A stretch of 64,000 nucleotides of DNA from JAGVPT01 sp963843065 (GCA_963843065.1 CAWJKX010000185.1:24203-88202); one strand, 5' to 3'. Positions 36,660 to 47,081 are shown, counted from the first letter of the stretch. Translations and numbers: made by a program. Notes: generated by a model not told the origin, from the sequence alone.

Positions 36660-37446
36660 ATGTATTCATTGAACAATAAGCTTGTTTTCATCACAGGCGC
36701 AAGCAGCGGGATCGGGGCTTCGTGTGCTGAGCAGTTTGCACGGCAGGGGGCGAGATTACTGCTGGCCGCACGAAGAAACGATCGTTTGAGCACATCTTGC
36801 AGAAGAACTGCGGAAGAAATATTCAGTCGACGTTCACACTATCCATCTCGATGTCAGGAAACGGGAAGAAGTCGAATCGGTGTTGGGCGCGCTCTCCGAT
36901 CCCTGGAAAAAAATCTCCGTTCTTGTGAATAATGCCGGGCTTGCCAGCGGGTTGTCGTCAATTCAAGAAGGGGATATGGATGATTGGGAAAAAATGATCG
37001 ATACAAACATAAAGGGATTGCTGTATGTTACCCGTGCCGTAGTTCAAGGAATGATCGCACGGAAAGAAGGACATATTATTAATATCGGTTCAATTGCCGC
37101 ATATCAATTCTATCCGAATGGAAATGTGTACTGCGCAACAAAAGCGGCGGTCAATGCATTGACGAACACAATGCGTTTAGATTTGCACGGTAGCGGGATA
37201 CGTGTCAGCACCGTCGACCCGGGGTTGGTGGAAACCGAATTCAGTGTCGTGCGCTTTCATGGCGATAAGGCCAGGGCCGATAAAACATACGAAGGGATGA
37301 CCCCCCTCACTCCGGACGATATCGCCGATGCCGTCATCTACTGTGCTACACGCCCTCTCTACGTGAATATCCAGCAAGTAGTCCTCATGCCGACCGATCA
37401 GTCCTCAACGACGATGGTGCACCGAAAAAAGGAATTGCAGAAATAA
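36660..37446 (+). CDS. Short-chain dehydrogenase/reductase (YdfG-like), one frame break
   Basis: An NADP-type SDR. The cofactor motif is LVFITGASSGIGASCAEQFA with ARR after the second strand; the frame breaks near 36795, after LLAARRNDRL, and the other frame continues with VHTIHLDVR, VLVNNAGLASG, the catalytic IGSIAAYQFYPNGNVYCATK (Ser, Tyr, Lys) and the C-terminal VDPGLVETEFSVVRFHGD. This C-terminal part is typical of 3-hydroxy acid dehydrogenases such as YdfG. Total about 262 residues. One-base error likely. Confidence 0.9.
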
Positions 37447-37489
37447 AAAAGACGAAGCATGAAAAAGCCTCTCCTCATAATCGAAACAG

Positions 37490-38068
37490 ATGAAGAGCAT
37501 TCCAATCATTACACCAGCGTTTATTCAGAAGAAACTTGCCCGTTATCAGAGGCGAAGCATCGAAAGGAGTGCGCTGACGAAATCGGCAGTTCTCATTCCG
37601 ATCGTGAAGAGACGAAATGGGCTGGACCTGCTTTTCACAAAGCGGAGTGAAACCGTTGAGCACCATAAAGGGCAAATCTCATTTCCAGGCGGGGCAACCG
37701 ATAAAATCGACATCTCTCCCGTCGATACGGCTCTTCGGGAAACGTTTGAAGAGATAGGCTTGGAGCGTTCGGCAACCACCATCATCGGAATGATAGACGA
37801 TTTACAAACGCCGAGTGGGTTCGTTGTTACCCCCGTCGTTGGGTTCATTGAACACCTTCCCCCTCTTCACATTAACGCTGAAGAAGTAACGCAAGTAATA
37901 TTTATCTCCCTGGAAAAGTTCTTTGACGATTCCCTCCGGCATTCTGACATAAGAGAACGGGATGGGATAAAAATAGAGGTTTTTTCTTACAACGTGTGGG
38001 AAGAGCCAGTGTGGGGAGCGACAGCTTTTTTTGTCAAACAGCTTGTCAGCCTTCTCAAAGACGAATGA
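37490..38068 (+). CDS. Nudix hydrolase, coenzyme A pyrophosphatase type
   Basis: A 192-residue Nudix protein. The segment GQISFPGGATDKIDISPVDT and ALRETFEEIGL forms the Nudix box in the variant used by CoA pyrophosphatases (NudL/YeaB), where SFPGG precedes the box. The N-terminus SAVLIPIVKRRNGLDLLFTK and ETVEHHKGQ are also typical of that group. It would hydrolyse CoA or its oxidised forms. It ends about 157 bases before the foldase genes. Confidence 0.9.
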   Translation: MKSIPIITPAFIQKKLARYQRRSIERSALTKSAVLIPIVKRRNGLDLLFTKRSETVEHHKGQISFPGGATDKIDISPVDTALRETFEEIGLERSATTIIGMIDDLQTPSGFVVTPVVGFIEHLPPLHINAEEVTQVIFISLEKFFDDSLRHSDIRERDGIKIEVFSYNVWEEPVWGATAFFVKQLVSLLKDE

Positions 38069-38225
38069 TGCTGTCAGGCGATGCTTTCATACCTCTCAAT
38101 TTTGTTTTAACGTGATTTGCGTTTCCCCATATCTCCATTGATTTTGAGAGTATTTATAGCTATTTTTTAAAGTTACAGAGGAACGCCTTCAATAATTCTT
38201 GTTATTTTATAGGAGTACCCGAAAA

Positions 38226-40239
38226 ATGTGTTATCGTTTTCATTCGCGTTTGTTCTTAGCAGGACTTGTTTTCGCAATGATGTTCGGCGGCTGTGCTTCG
38301 CAGCAAAACACTGTGGTTGCCACAATCGGCGGGGATAAAATAACGCTTGGTGAATTCGACACGATGTTCGCGAAAAGCAACGGCGGGAAAGACACCGCGA
38401 TGAAAGCGGCAGCTGACGACCGGGAAAAATTCTTAGACCTCTATGTAAAATTCAAATTAAAAGTAAAGGATGCATACGCCCAGGGGTATCAAAATTCTCC
38501 GGATCTTCAGGCCGAGATCCAAGAATATAAGCGGAATCTCGCTGTGGCATTATTAATCGAGCATGATATCAATGAGCCTGCACTTCATCGAATGTATGAG
38601 CGTAAGCTTTTTGAAGTGCGTGCCAGCCATATCCTTCTCCAAATGTCCCAGAATGCGAGTCCGGCGGAGACATTAAAGACGTACATAAAGGCAATAAAAA
38701 TTATCGACTCGCTGAAAGCCGGACGATCCTTTGAAACACTCGCTCTGAACAACTCCCAAGACCCGTCCGTTGTCTTCAACAAGGGTGATTTGAACTATTC
38801 TGTTTCCGGAAGGTTGGTGCCGGAGTTTGAAGATGCGATCTTCTCCGCGCCGCCCGGAACATTTTTGCCGTATCCCGTTCGAACGCAATTTGGTTACCAT
38901 ATTATTAAAATTACGGACCGCCAGCTTAACCCCGGCACTGTTCGCGTCAGCCATATCATCAAACGGCTCACGCCGAAATCGACGGCACAAGATTCCGCGA
39001 AAGCAATGAAGGATTTAGAGGCAGTGCTTGATTCGCTGAAGCATGGTGGAAAATTTGCCGACCTTGCTAAAATTTATTCTGAAGATAAAGCGAAAGAACG
39101 GGGTGGGGATGTTGGATTTATGGAACGAGGAAGGACCGTAAAGGAGTTTGATGACGCTGCGTTCAAGCTGAAGGTTGGCGAAGTCTCCCCTATCGTCAAA
39201 TCACAATTCGGACTCCATCTCATTCAGGCGACTGATGCGAAGCCAGTTCCTTCTTTTGCAAATATGGAGCAGGAACTCAGGAATACTTACAAACAGCGTT
39301 TCTACCAGAGCGAATACAATTCGTACATCGATGGGTTAAAAAGAGAATATGACTTTGCCCAGTCGGCGGCGGGAGTTTCCGCTTGGAATTCATCACTTGA
39401 TACGACAAAAACGACCGATAGCGAAAACTGGGACAGCTCTTTCACTGCAGCGACAAGGGCAAAGGAATTGTTTACTTTCGCAGGTCAAAAAATAACAATC
39501 GACTCCGTCATTCACCGAGTTAAAGGAGAAAAAAACCTTCAAGGCCTGCCGCTTGCCCTTCATGTAACCTCGGTCAGAATTTTTGATAAAATATCGAACG
39601 ACCTCCTCGTTGAATACAAAGCACAAAGCGTTGAATCGGAGTTCCCCGACTTTGACAGGACGATAAGGGAATATGAAGAGGGGAGTGTCCTTTTTAAAGC
39701 GGAGCAGAACGAGGTATGGAATAAAATATCGATGAGCGATTCGGCATTGCACGTGTATTTTGAGGCAAACCGCTCGAAATTTACCTGGCCGGACAGGGTT
39801 AACGTTCAGGAGATTTTTGTCCCGACAGACAGCGTATCAAAAATTGTTGCGTTTCGCTTGAAGGAACAAAAACTGCCGTTCGATTCTGTTGCGGCTCAGT
39901 TTAACTCACGGCTTTCAACCAAGCAAAAGAACGGAGTGTGGGGATTGATGCCGGCGACCGGTAGCGCATTGACGCAGAGAGCGTGGAATATGAACGTGGG
40001 AGAGATGTCCGACTTTTTCCATATACGAGAACGGGTTTTCGATTATTAAGATTCTGGAAAAAAGTCCGGCAGGCGATAAAACATTCACCGAGGCGGGATC
40101 CGAACTTTCAAGCGCTTTTCAAGAGTCCGAATCGAAGCGTTTGGAAAATGATTGGTACGAATCGTTGTTAAAAAAATATCCGGTAACCGAGTATAAAGAA
40201 GCGATCGCGATTTCAACGGAGCAAACGTCAAAGAAATAA
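38226..40239 (+). CDS. Lipoprotein peptidyl-prolyl isomerase with parvulin domains, one frame break
   Basis: A large parvulin-type foldase. An AGGAG site before ATG 38226 sets the start, which gives a lipoprotein signal (RLFLAGLVFAMMFGGCAS). After a SurA-like N-terminal region come parvulin domains opening at VRASHILLQM (about residue 135) and VRVSHIIKRL (about residue 240), and a third, weaker one at VNVQEIFVPTDS (about residue 535). The frame breaks near 40045; the other frame reads FSIIKILEKSPAG and ends at 40237-40239. Total about 670 residues. It is the first of three consecutive genes of this type, probably assisting outer-membrane or secreted protein folding. Confidence 0.85.
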
Positions 40240-40289
40240 CTTCCATACTGAAGCAGGCGCTTACTGCTCTTACCGTTGGAAGTTGTTTC

Positions 40290-41121
40290 ATGCTTTTGTC
40301 ATGCACACGCCAACCCGAGCGGGCACAAGAAATTGCTCGAGTCGACGATCAGACATTGACGTTGGACATGATTCATCAACAGCTTGATACAAGCAGCGGC
40401 ATTTCCGAAATGCAGGTGCGGATGTTTACGCGGCAATGGGTAAATTCCGAATTGCTTTATCAGGAAGCGAAAAGACAGGGACTCGACCGCTCCGAAGCCG
40501 TGCTCAGGAATCTTGAAAACGCGAGACGTGAGCTTGCCATTAATGCCCTGATTGAAAAAGACATATTCAACGACACTCCGCAATCCATTTCCAAAGAAGA
40601 AATTGCGGCGTATTTTAAAAATCATGTCGATGAGTTTGCTCTGCGTGACGACATTGTAGAAATTTCATTGGCGGTTTTTTCCGAACGCGAACCGGCGGCA
40701 GCATTTCGTGAAGCAGCACTTCAGGGAAAGGGCTGGGAGGCCGCTCTTGCCGAGGCTCAGAATGTCAAAGAACGGCCAATCTTCACTCATTACGAAAACC
40801 GATTCAGCGTTCTATAATCAATCGACATTATTTCCGGCCAAACTCTGGAAAGTTTCTTCAGCTCTCGGTCCGGGAGAAGTTTCGTTCCCGGTGAAAACAA
40901 GTGCAGGGTATTTTGTGATACTGCTGGTTGGAAGTTACCAGCGAGGGGCATCCCCTCCCGTTGAATATGTTGAGGATGCTATCCGAGGAAGGCTTATGAT
41001 GCAGCACCGCCAGGAACATTTTACGGAATACTTGGAAACCATGAGGAAAAAGCATATTGTGCAAATAAATCTTACCGGCGTTCCGGCCGATCACGATAGT
41101 CTTCAGCACACAGGCGAGTGA
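40290..41121 (+). CDS. SurA-like/parvulin lipoprotein, one frame break, start uncertain
   Basis: The protein has a SurA-like chaperone region (ARVDDQTLTLDMIHQQLDTS, WVNSELLYQEAKRQGLDRSE) and a short, degenerate parvulin-like region (after a break near 40810: LGPGEVSFPVKTSAGYFVIL). ATG at 40290 leaves only MLLSC of the lipoprotein signal; in frame upstream, CTG at 40248 would give KQALTALTVGSCFMLLSC, a normal lipoprotein signal, so the true start is probably there, with a rare codon or a base error. It lies between two larger foldases of the same family. Ends in an overlap with the next gene (GTGA). Confidence 0.75.
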
Positions 41122-42437
41122 AAAAAGAGATTCCAGTAAATCATATGAAAAGTAAACAAGCAAGAATAAAGCGCACCATCGCATCCTTCTCAATACTGGT
41201 GGTGTTGTGTGGTTCCGTGCACGGTCAAGCGGTGATAGATCGTATTGTGGCAATTGTTGGAAAAGAGATCATTACTCAGTCTGATCTGAATTTGACCATC
41301 CAATCAATGGCCATGCAAAATAAGCTTGACCCCGAATCGCCGGAATTACGGAACCGAGTTCTCGACGGCCTGATCAACGAGAAACTGATTCTTGCACAAG
41401 CGATTGAAGACAGCGTGGTGGTGACGAATGATGAAGTGACCGACAGGCTCGACCGTCAAATAAAAATGCTTGCGCAGCAAGCGGGCTCCGAGCAACGGCT
41501 GGAAGAATTGTACAACATGCCGATCAGCAGGATGAAGAGAGATTTCCGCGAATTGATTCACAATCAACTCCTGGTAGAGAAGATCCGGCAGACGCGTCAG
41601 ACATCTATTACGGTAACGCGTCGTGAGGTGGAAGAATTTTTTGACGCGCACAAAGACAGCCTTCCGACAATTCCAAAAGAGTACGAGTTAAGCCACATTT
41701 TTATCAAACCCAAGCCGGATTCGTCCGTCATTCAAGCCGTGTTCAAGAAAGCGCTTGCTATTCTGGACAGCATTAAAGCCGGGGGCGACTTTGCCGATTT
41801 CGCAAAGCGCTATTCATCCGACCCCGGTTCGGCCCGCGGAGGCGGCGACCTGGGTTGGTTCCGGCGCGGTGTCTTCGAAAAAGAATTTGAGGAAGCTGCA
41901 TTTGCGCTGAAAGACAGCGAGATCTCACGGCCGATTAGAACATCGTACGGGTATCACATTATTCAATTGATAGAACGGCGGGGAGAATCGGTCCATACCC
42001 GGCACATCCTCTTCTCCATCCAGCAATCAGCGGCGGACGACGATTCTACCGTTGCAGAACTGAACCGTCTTCGCGAGCGTGCCTTGGCGGGGGAGGACTT
42101 TGCGGCGTTGGCCGGCAAAAACTCTGAAGACCCGGATTCGAAAGATGTTGGCGGAGACCTTGGAAAAATAGGGGTCGATCAAATTGAACCGGCATTCATG
42201 GAAATTCTCAAGACCATGAAACAAGGAGAAATCAGCGCTCCGGTGAAAGTTCCGGTCGGAACTTCTTATGGGTACCATATTGTCTGGGTTCGCTCTATAT
42301 CGCCCGAACATACCATGAATATGAATGACGACTTCCATAGACTTGAACGCCTTGCGCTCCAATTCAAAACAGACCAAGATTTTCAGCATTGGGTTGAAGA
42401 AATGAGAAAAAATATCTACTGGGAAAAGAAAATATAG
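41118..42437 (+). CDS. surA: SurA-type periplasmic peptidyl-prolyl isomerase
   Basis: A 439-residue chaperone with the SurA plan: signal peptide (ASFSILVVLCGSVHGQ), N-terminal domain (VIDRIVAIVGKEIITQSDLN), and two parvulin domains opening at YELSHIFIKPKPD (about residue 188) and VHTRHILFSIQQSA (about residue 293). SSDPGSARGGGDLGWFRRG and EDPDSKDVGGDLGKIG are the usual parvulin active-site loops. GTG 41118 overlaps the previous stop; ATG 41145 (MKSKQARIKR) is an equally good start. It assists folding of outer-membrane proteins. Intact frame. Confidence 0.93.
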   Translation: MKKEIPVNHMKSKQARIKRTIASFSILVVLCGSVHGQAVIDRIVAIVGKEIITQSDLNLTIQSMAMQNKLDPESPELRNRVLDGLINEKLILAQAIEDSVVVTNDEVTDRLDRQIKMLAQQAGSEQRLEELYNMPISRMKRDFRELIHNQLLVEKIRQTRQTSITVTRREVEEFFDAHKDSLPTIPKEYELSHIFIKPKPDSSVIQAVFKKALAILDSIKAGGDFADFAKRYSSDPGSARGGGDLGWFRRGVFEKEFEEAAFALKDSEISRPIRTSYGYHIIQLIERRGESVHTRHILFSIQQSAADDDSTVAELNRLRERALAGEDFAALAGKNSEDPDSKDVGGDLGKIGVDQIEPAFMEILKTMKQGEISAPVKVPVGTSYGYHIVWVRSISPEHTMNMNDDFHRLERLALQFKTDQDFQHWVEEMRKNIYWEKKI

Positions 42438-42523
42438 CAATGCAGCATTTCTTGCGGCTGAATCGGCTTTTACGTATATTATGGCACGAATAACGACAAC
42501 ATCCAGGAAAACAAGGAAAGAGA

Positions 42524-42778
42524 ATGGCACAGCACAAATCGGCGATCAAGCGAATTCGTTCTTCAGAGCACAGAAAAAAGCTTAACACGGCACAAGAATC
42601 CGCTATGAAAACGGTGATCAAAAAAGTTCGGCAGGAAAAAGATAAGGCCAAAGCAGAAGTTGCGCTCAAAGAAGCAGTCTCTCTTCTCGACAGGCTGGCT
42701 CAGAAGAGGGTTATTCATCCAAACAAAGCGTCAAATCAAAAATCGAAACTCACCAGACTCGTAAATACCATAAAATAG
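42524..42778 (+). CDS. rpsT: 30S ribosomal protein S20
   Basis: The 84-residue basic protein begins MAQHKSAIKRIRSSEHRKKL and ends RVIHPNKASNQKSKLTRLVN, typical of S20, including the HPNKA motif. An AGGAAAGAG stretch lies before the ATG. It is separated by 11 bases from the convergent TPR gene. Confidence 0.97.
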   Translation: MAQHKSAIKRIRSSEHRKKLNTAQESAMKTVIKKVRQEKDKAKAEVALKEAVSLLDRLAQKRVIHPNKASNQKSKLTRLVNTIK

Positions 42779-42789
42779 CTCATTCCCCG

Positions 42790-43710
42790 TTATCCCCCCT
42801 CGTTTAACTTCGCCTGCAATTCGCTTATTCGCTTCTCAAAACGTTCGCGCTCATCGGGTTTTGAGAAAATCAGAATTTCATACGCTTGAATTGCAGCGCC
42901 GTATTCTCCCTGCGACGCATAAATTTCGGCAAGTGTTGGAGTGATGACGATCGAATCCAGCGGTGCACTCTCTTCCGGAGAAGTGCTCGGTTCGGGCTCC
43001 TGTGGGATAATCCGTCCTGCGTTTTCGAGCTGCGTCGCAAGAGAATCCAATCCATTTGGTTCAGGCGCGGCGGCTTGGTTCAAATATTCATCCAATGACA
43101 CCAGTTTTTCTGTACCGGCATTCGCCGTGTGCTGCTGGATATACTCATCAACTTCAGGAAGTTGTTCAGGTTCAACCGGCGGCGTTTCAACAATGGCGGC
43201 CTCCGTTTGCTGGATTGGTTCCTGCATAATTTCTTCTTCCACCGGGGCCTCAGCAATAATTTCGGTGCCCAGCTGAGGCTCGTCCACGTTCTGCGGAGGT
43301 TCGTCTACGCTCTGCGTTGGAAATGTTTCTTCCTGGACTGTGGTTCCTGCGGGAGGTGGAGTTGTATCAATCGATTCGATCTCCGGTGTCTGAATCGGCT
43401 CATCGACGGTGAGAGGGATTTCTTCTAAGAGTTTCCGCGCAAGTTGATTAAAAGGGGCAAGATGCAGCGCTTGTGTGAATGCAAGGCGAGCCTTCGAGTT
43501 TTCGTTCAGTGCACTATAGCATTTCCCCAGAATAACGTATCCCGTTGCGTACGACGAATACGTCTGCACTCCAGTCTCGCACAGTTTTAATGCTTCCGCC
43601 GATTGATTTTGTGTGAGATATAAATCTGCCAGGCGGGCGAAAAGAGGAGACTGCGGATTGTCCGATAGTCTCTGAGAAAGAAAATCGATATCGAATTCTG
43701 ATAAATCCAT
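42790..43710 (-). CDS. Tetratricopeptide-repeat protein with Pro/Glu-rich middle
   Basis: A soluble 306-residue protein with TPR repeats at both ends: residues 20-90 (SPLFARLADLYLTQNQSAEA, YATGYVILGKCYSALNENSK) and about 250-290 (TLAEIYASQGEYGAAIQAYE). The middle 140 residues are acidic and proline-rich, low in complexity and probably disordered. No signal peptide. Proteins like this are common in the FCB group; a partner cannot be named. Confidence 0.75.
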   Translation of the reverse strand: MDLSEFDIDFLSQRLSDNPQSPLFARLADLYLTQNQSAEALKLCETGVQTYSSYATGYVILGKCYSALNENSKARLAFTQALHLAPFNQLARKLLEEIPLTVDEPIQTPEIESIDTTPPPAGTTVQEETFPTQSVDEPPQNVDEPQLGTEIIAEAPVEEEIMQEPIQQTEAAIVETPPVEPEQLPEVDEYIQQHTANAGTEKLVSLDEYLNQAAAPEPNGLDSLATQLENAGRIIPQEPEPSTSPEESAPLDSIVITPTLAEIYASQGEYGAAIQAYEILIFSKPDERERFEKRISELQAKLNEGG

Positions 43711-43785
43711 AACTCTGAAAAAAGTGAAAAAGCCGGCACAACAGCACCGGCTTTATAATAAGCGAAGGATATGTTAAAATCAAGC

Positions 43786-45286
43786 CTATACCGCGGCCGC
43801 TCCGGGATGAAGCAAGCGTTCAGCCTTCAAACGCCTCGCTTGCAGCGCTTGCTGGATGGAAAGGTATGAGACGAATCCAAATCCGATCAGGAACAAGAGC
43901 TGGAACGGGACCGCCGCAATCTCAAGGTAGTAGAGGGATGAGACGACACCGAAGAGGCAATATACAGCCAGCGCAATTTCTATGAGCACCGTCCAGTTAA
44001 ATTTTACCGGGACGTATTTTTTGTCCAGCCACGAATCTCCCTTTTCTTTAATGCTGTACTTAGGTGTACGGACAAAGTCGCTTTTTCGTTTGAACAATCC
44101 TTCGATGACCGCCCTGCTGTTATTCACCGCAAAGCCCATGCTTCCAGCCATAAAGAGGGGGAAAAGGAAAAGCCTCCTCCGCCAATCCGGGTATACGTCC
44201 TTTTGAGAATACAAATAGAACAGGAATGAACTAATGAACGCAAAAACAAAGATCGACATGATGTCAAAATATGCTTCATACCCACCGGCGTGTTTGATGA
44301 ACATCAGCGGTATATTGAGAATGCCGGCGATGAGAATGAACGGAAACACAATGTTATTGGTAAGATGAAACGTCGAATGCCACTTAATCTTGAACGGCAG
44401 GTCCGATTTCCACACCGCGGGAAGCATTTTCCGTGCTGTTTCGATCGCCCCTTTTGTCCATCGGAATTGCTGGGTTTTCAGTGCATTGATCTCCGAAGGC
44501 AGTTCAGCCGGCGATGTAACATTTTTCAGGAACTTGAATTTCCATCCGCGCAATTGTGCGCGGTAGCTTAAGTCGAGGTCTTCAGTCAGCGTATCCGAGT
44601 GCCAATTCCCGGCGTCTTCAATGCACGCTTTTCTCCATACACCGCCGGTGCCGTTGAAATTAATAAAGAATCCGGCCTTGTTGCGGATCGACTGTTCAAT
44701 TACGAAATGTCCGTCAAGCGCCATCGCCTGTGTTCGCGTCAGGAGCGAGGTACTCGCTGTTCAAATGCTCCCAGCGCGTCTGCACCATCCCGATTTTTTT
44801 GTCGGAATAAAAATACGGCAGCGTTTTCAGAAGAAACTCTTCCCGCGGGACAAAGTCTGCATCGAAGATCGCGATGAACTCGCCCGTGGCGCTTTCAAGC
44901 CCGTCCTTCAATGCGCCGGCTTTAAACCCTTTGCGTGAACTGCGTCTGACATGATGGATGTTGTGCCCGCGCTCTTTCATTTCGCAGATGATGGTTTCGA
45001 CAAGGTTCACCGTCTCATCCGTCGAATCGTCGAGTACTTGAATTTCTAATTTATCCGCCGGGTACTTGATTGCGCAGGACGCTTCGATCAAACGGCGCAC
45101 GACATACAGCTCGTTGAAAATTGGCAATTGTACGGTGACCGCCGGAAATTCCTGAAGCGGCAGGGTTTCCGCTTCTTCCGTATCACGGTGCTTGAAATAA
45201 TGGAAGATCATCACAAACCCGTGCGATCCAAAAGCGAAGAGAACAAGGAGAGAAATAAAATATGTTACTAAAATTATATCATTCAT
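43786..45286 (-). CDS. Processive GT2 glycosyltransferase (cellulose synthase-like), one frame break
   Basis: A membrane glycosyltransferase with the processive GT2 motif set: LPIFNELYVVRRLIEASCAI, the D of VLDDSTDET, DADFVPREEF, TEDLDLSYRAQLRGW and QQFRWTKGAIETAR (Q-x-x-R-W). An N-terminal helix and about four C-terminal membrane helices surround the catalytic part. The frame breaks near 44722, between EYLAPDANTG and MALDGHFVIEQS. About 500 residues in all. It resembles family members making glucomannan- or beta-glucan-like polymers, or glycolipids; the product is not predictable. It lies next to lptE but has no visible polymer-export partner. Confidence 0.88.
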
Positions 45287-45332
45287 TGTTGTTGTTTTTC
45301 AACCTCGTAGAATTGAGTTGTTCGATGTTCTT

Positions 45333-45869
45333 TTACCATCCCGAAACGGTTTCGATGAGGATGTCATCTGTTACCTTATTGACAGCTTGAGTGAGGGCAA
45401 CCGTCCGTGTCTCACTGCTGGTATTATAGTCCCCCCAATTCGAAAAATTTTTATCCCAGACCTTCTTCCGTAGTTTTAAATCCTGATACGAGACGTGCAC
45501 GTTGATTGTCACGCGCCGCGTGGTAACTTGTTCTCCCGGTGTAATAACCTGGGGCACATCTTGAACTGTAACGATCGACCCTTCCAGAATTGAATCAGCC
45601 GTATTTCGCTCTGCCACCTGCAGACTGTTGTCGTTGACAAAGAGATTGATCAACGTCGTTGTGAAGCTCTCCCCCAATCCCGGCTCGCCAAAACCGCTCT
45701 GGTCTTCAAACAGCGGAATAGCGATTGTCTTCAAGTGTTTCGGAACGGACGAACCTGAAAAAGAATACGCGCAGCCGGATAAGAAAATTAAAAGTGAAAA
45801 ATTAAAAGTTAAAAGCATTACAACAACGACATCATTAATGCTTCTAATTTTCCATTTTGAATTTTGCAT
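45333..45869 (-). CDS. lptE: LptE-family LPS assembly lipoprotein
   Basis: LptE plugs the LptD pore that places lipopolysaccharide in the outer membrane. ATG at 45869 gives MQNSKWKIRSINDVVVVMLL and TFNFSLLIFLSGCAYSFSGS; Cys33 would carry the lipid. KTIAIPLFEDQSGFGEPGLG, ADSILEGSIVTVQD and RRVTINVHVSYQDLK are typical of the family. An internal ATG at 45818 gives a shorter signal and is possible. The first 30 codons coincide with an AT-rich inverted repeat. A one-base error upstream makes lptE look fused to the sigma-54 regulator; they are separate genes two bases apart. Confidence 0.85.
   Translation of the reverse strand: MQNSKWKIRSINDVVVVMLLTFNFSLLIFLSGCAYSFSGSSVPKHLKTIAIPLFEDQSGFGEPGLGESFTTTLINLFVNDNSLQVAERNTADSILEGSIVTVQDVPQVITPGEQVTTRRVTINVHVSYQDLKLRKKVWDKNFSNWGDYNTSSETRTVALTQAVNKVTDDILIETVSGW
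45782..45869. repeat. AT-rich imperfect inverted repeat inside the lptE start
   Basis: The left part (45782-45820, with AAAAGTGAAAAATTAAAAGT and AAAAGCATTA) pairs imperfectly with the right part (45836-45869, TAATGCTTCTAATTTTCCAT and on), sharing a perfect AGCATTA/TAATGCT centre. Wording and design match the intergenic repeats at 25881-26007 and 29503-29597. Here the repeat is translated and supplies the lptE start codon and most of its signal peptide. Confidence 0.6.
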
Positions 45870-45871
45870 TA

Positions 45872-47081
45872 TTATTGAAGCCCGTACTCTTTGATTTTTC
45901 TGTACAGCGTCCGTTCGCTGATCTTCAGGGCTTGTGCTGCGAGGCGGCGGTTGCCTTCGGTACTTCTGCAGCGAGCCCACAATCATCCGCCGTTCCATTT
46001 CTTCCAGCGAAATGTTTTCCTCTCCGGGCACACGGGGATGAACAATTGGATTGTTGTGAACTTCCGCGCCGGTCATCGATGCGGCATCGCGCCTGATTAG
46101 TGCGGAGGAGCCGGCAGCGTTGACGAGTAAATTCTTCATGTCGACAATGTCGGTTTTGAGGTCGACAAGAGCACGGTAGATAAGTTCTCGCTCACCAAAC
46201 TCGGCGGGCTTTGGAATGTACACGGGCAGATTGCGTTCTTCACCGTTAGTATGAGAGCCCTTCAGGTATTTTCGGACGTCGGCGTCGGTGAGGCGTTTTC
46301 CGTTTTCAATCACAAGCATGCTTTCGACCACGTTCCGGAGTTCCCGAACATTACCCGGCCAATAGTACTGCGTCAACAGCTCCATCGCGTCGTCTGTAAT
46401 TCCGAGAAAGGAAATTTTGTTCTTCTCGGAAAACTCCTTTGCAAACTTCGTGAAAAATACTGGGATATCTTCTCTCCTCTCTCTCAGCGGCGGAATACGA
46501 ATGTTCACCGACCGCAACCTGTAAAACAGGTCAGGGCGAAAATGCTTGTTGTTCACTTCCCGCTCCAAGTCCTTATTCGTTGCAGCGATAACCCGGACGT
46601 CAACCCGCTTTGCCGACGAAGAACCAACGCGCATAAATTCTCCGTTCTCCAGTATGCGGAGGAATTTTACCTGCGTTGGGAGAGGAAGTTCACCGATTTC
46701 GTCGAGAAAAATTGTTCCTCCATCTGCAATCTCAAAGTATCCCTTGCGCAAATCGCTCGCTCCCGTGAACGACCCCTTTTCGTGCCCGAACAATTCACTC
46801 TCGATGATCCCTTCGGGGATCGCACCGCAGTTCACGGTAACGATCGGCTTCTGCGCGCGTTTACTCGCAGCGTGGATTGCTTGCCCGACTATTTCTTTTC
46901 CGACTCCGCTTTCGCCGGTAATGAGAACAGTAATGTCCGTCGGAGCGACTTGTTGGATCACTTCCACTATTTCCTGCATCTCCAGCGACTTGCCGACGAT
47001 GTTGTATTCCTCTTGAAACAACGTTCTCTCCACGCTTTCGTCTCCGTCTCTCACGTTATCTCGCGACAATAATTGATTCAA
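45872..47081 (-). CDS. Sigma-54-dependent transcription activator without receiver domain, one frame break
   Basis: An AAA+ activator for sigma-54 RNA polymerase. It begins almost directly with the AAA+ part: IVGKSLEMQEIVEVIQQVAP, Walker A ITGESGVGKEIVGQAI, the sigma-54 contact loop as KGSFTGA (GSFTGA instead of GAFTGA) and Walker B GGTIFLDEIGELPLP. The C-terminal Fis-type helix-turn-helix is in the other frame after a break near 45965 (NRRLAAQALKISERTLYRKI) and stops at 45872-45874. There is no receiver, GAF or PAS domain, so its signal must come another way, such as expression level or a partner protein. Its start overlaps the SPOR gene by 26 bases. Confidence 0.9.

Noticed and set aside
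45333..47081. A single 582-residue protein fusing a sigma-54 activator to LptE
   Set aside because: The proper Fis-type HTH (NRRLAAQALKISERTLYRKI) and its stop lie in the adjacent frame; a one-base indel near 45965 creates the false fusion. Two genes are meant.
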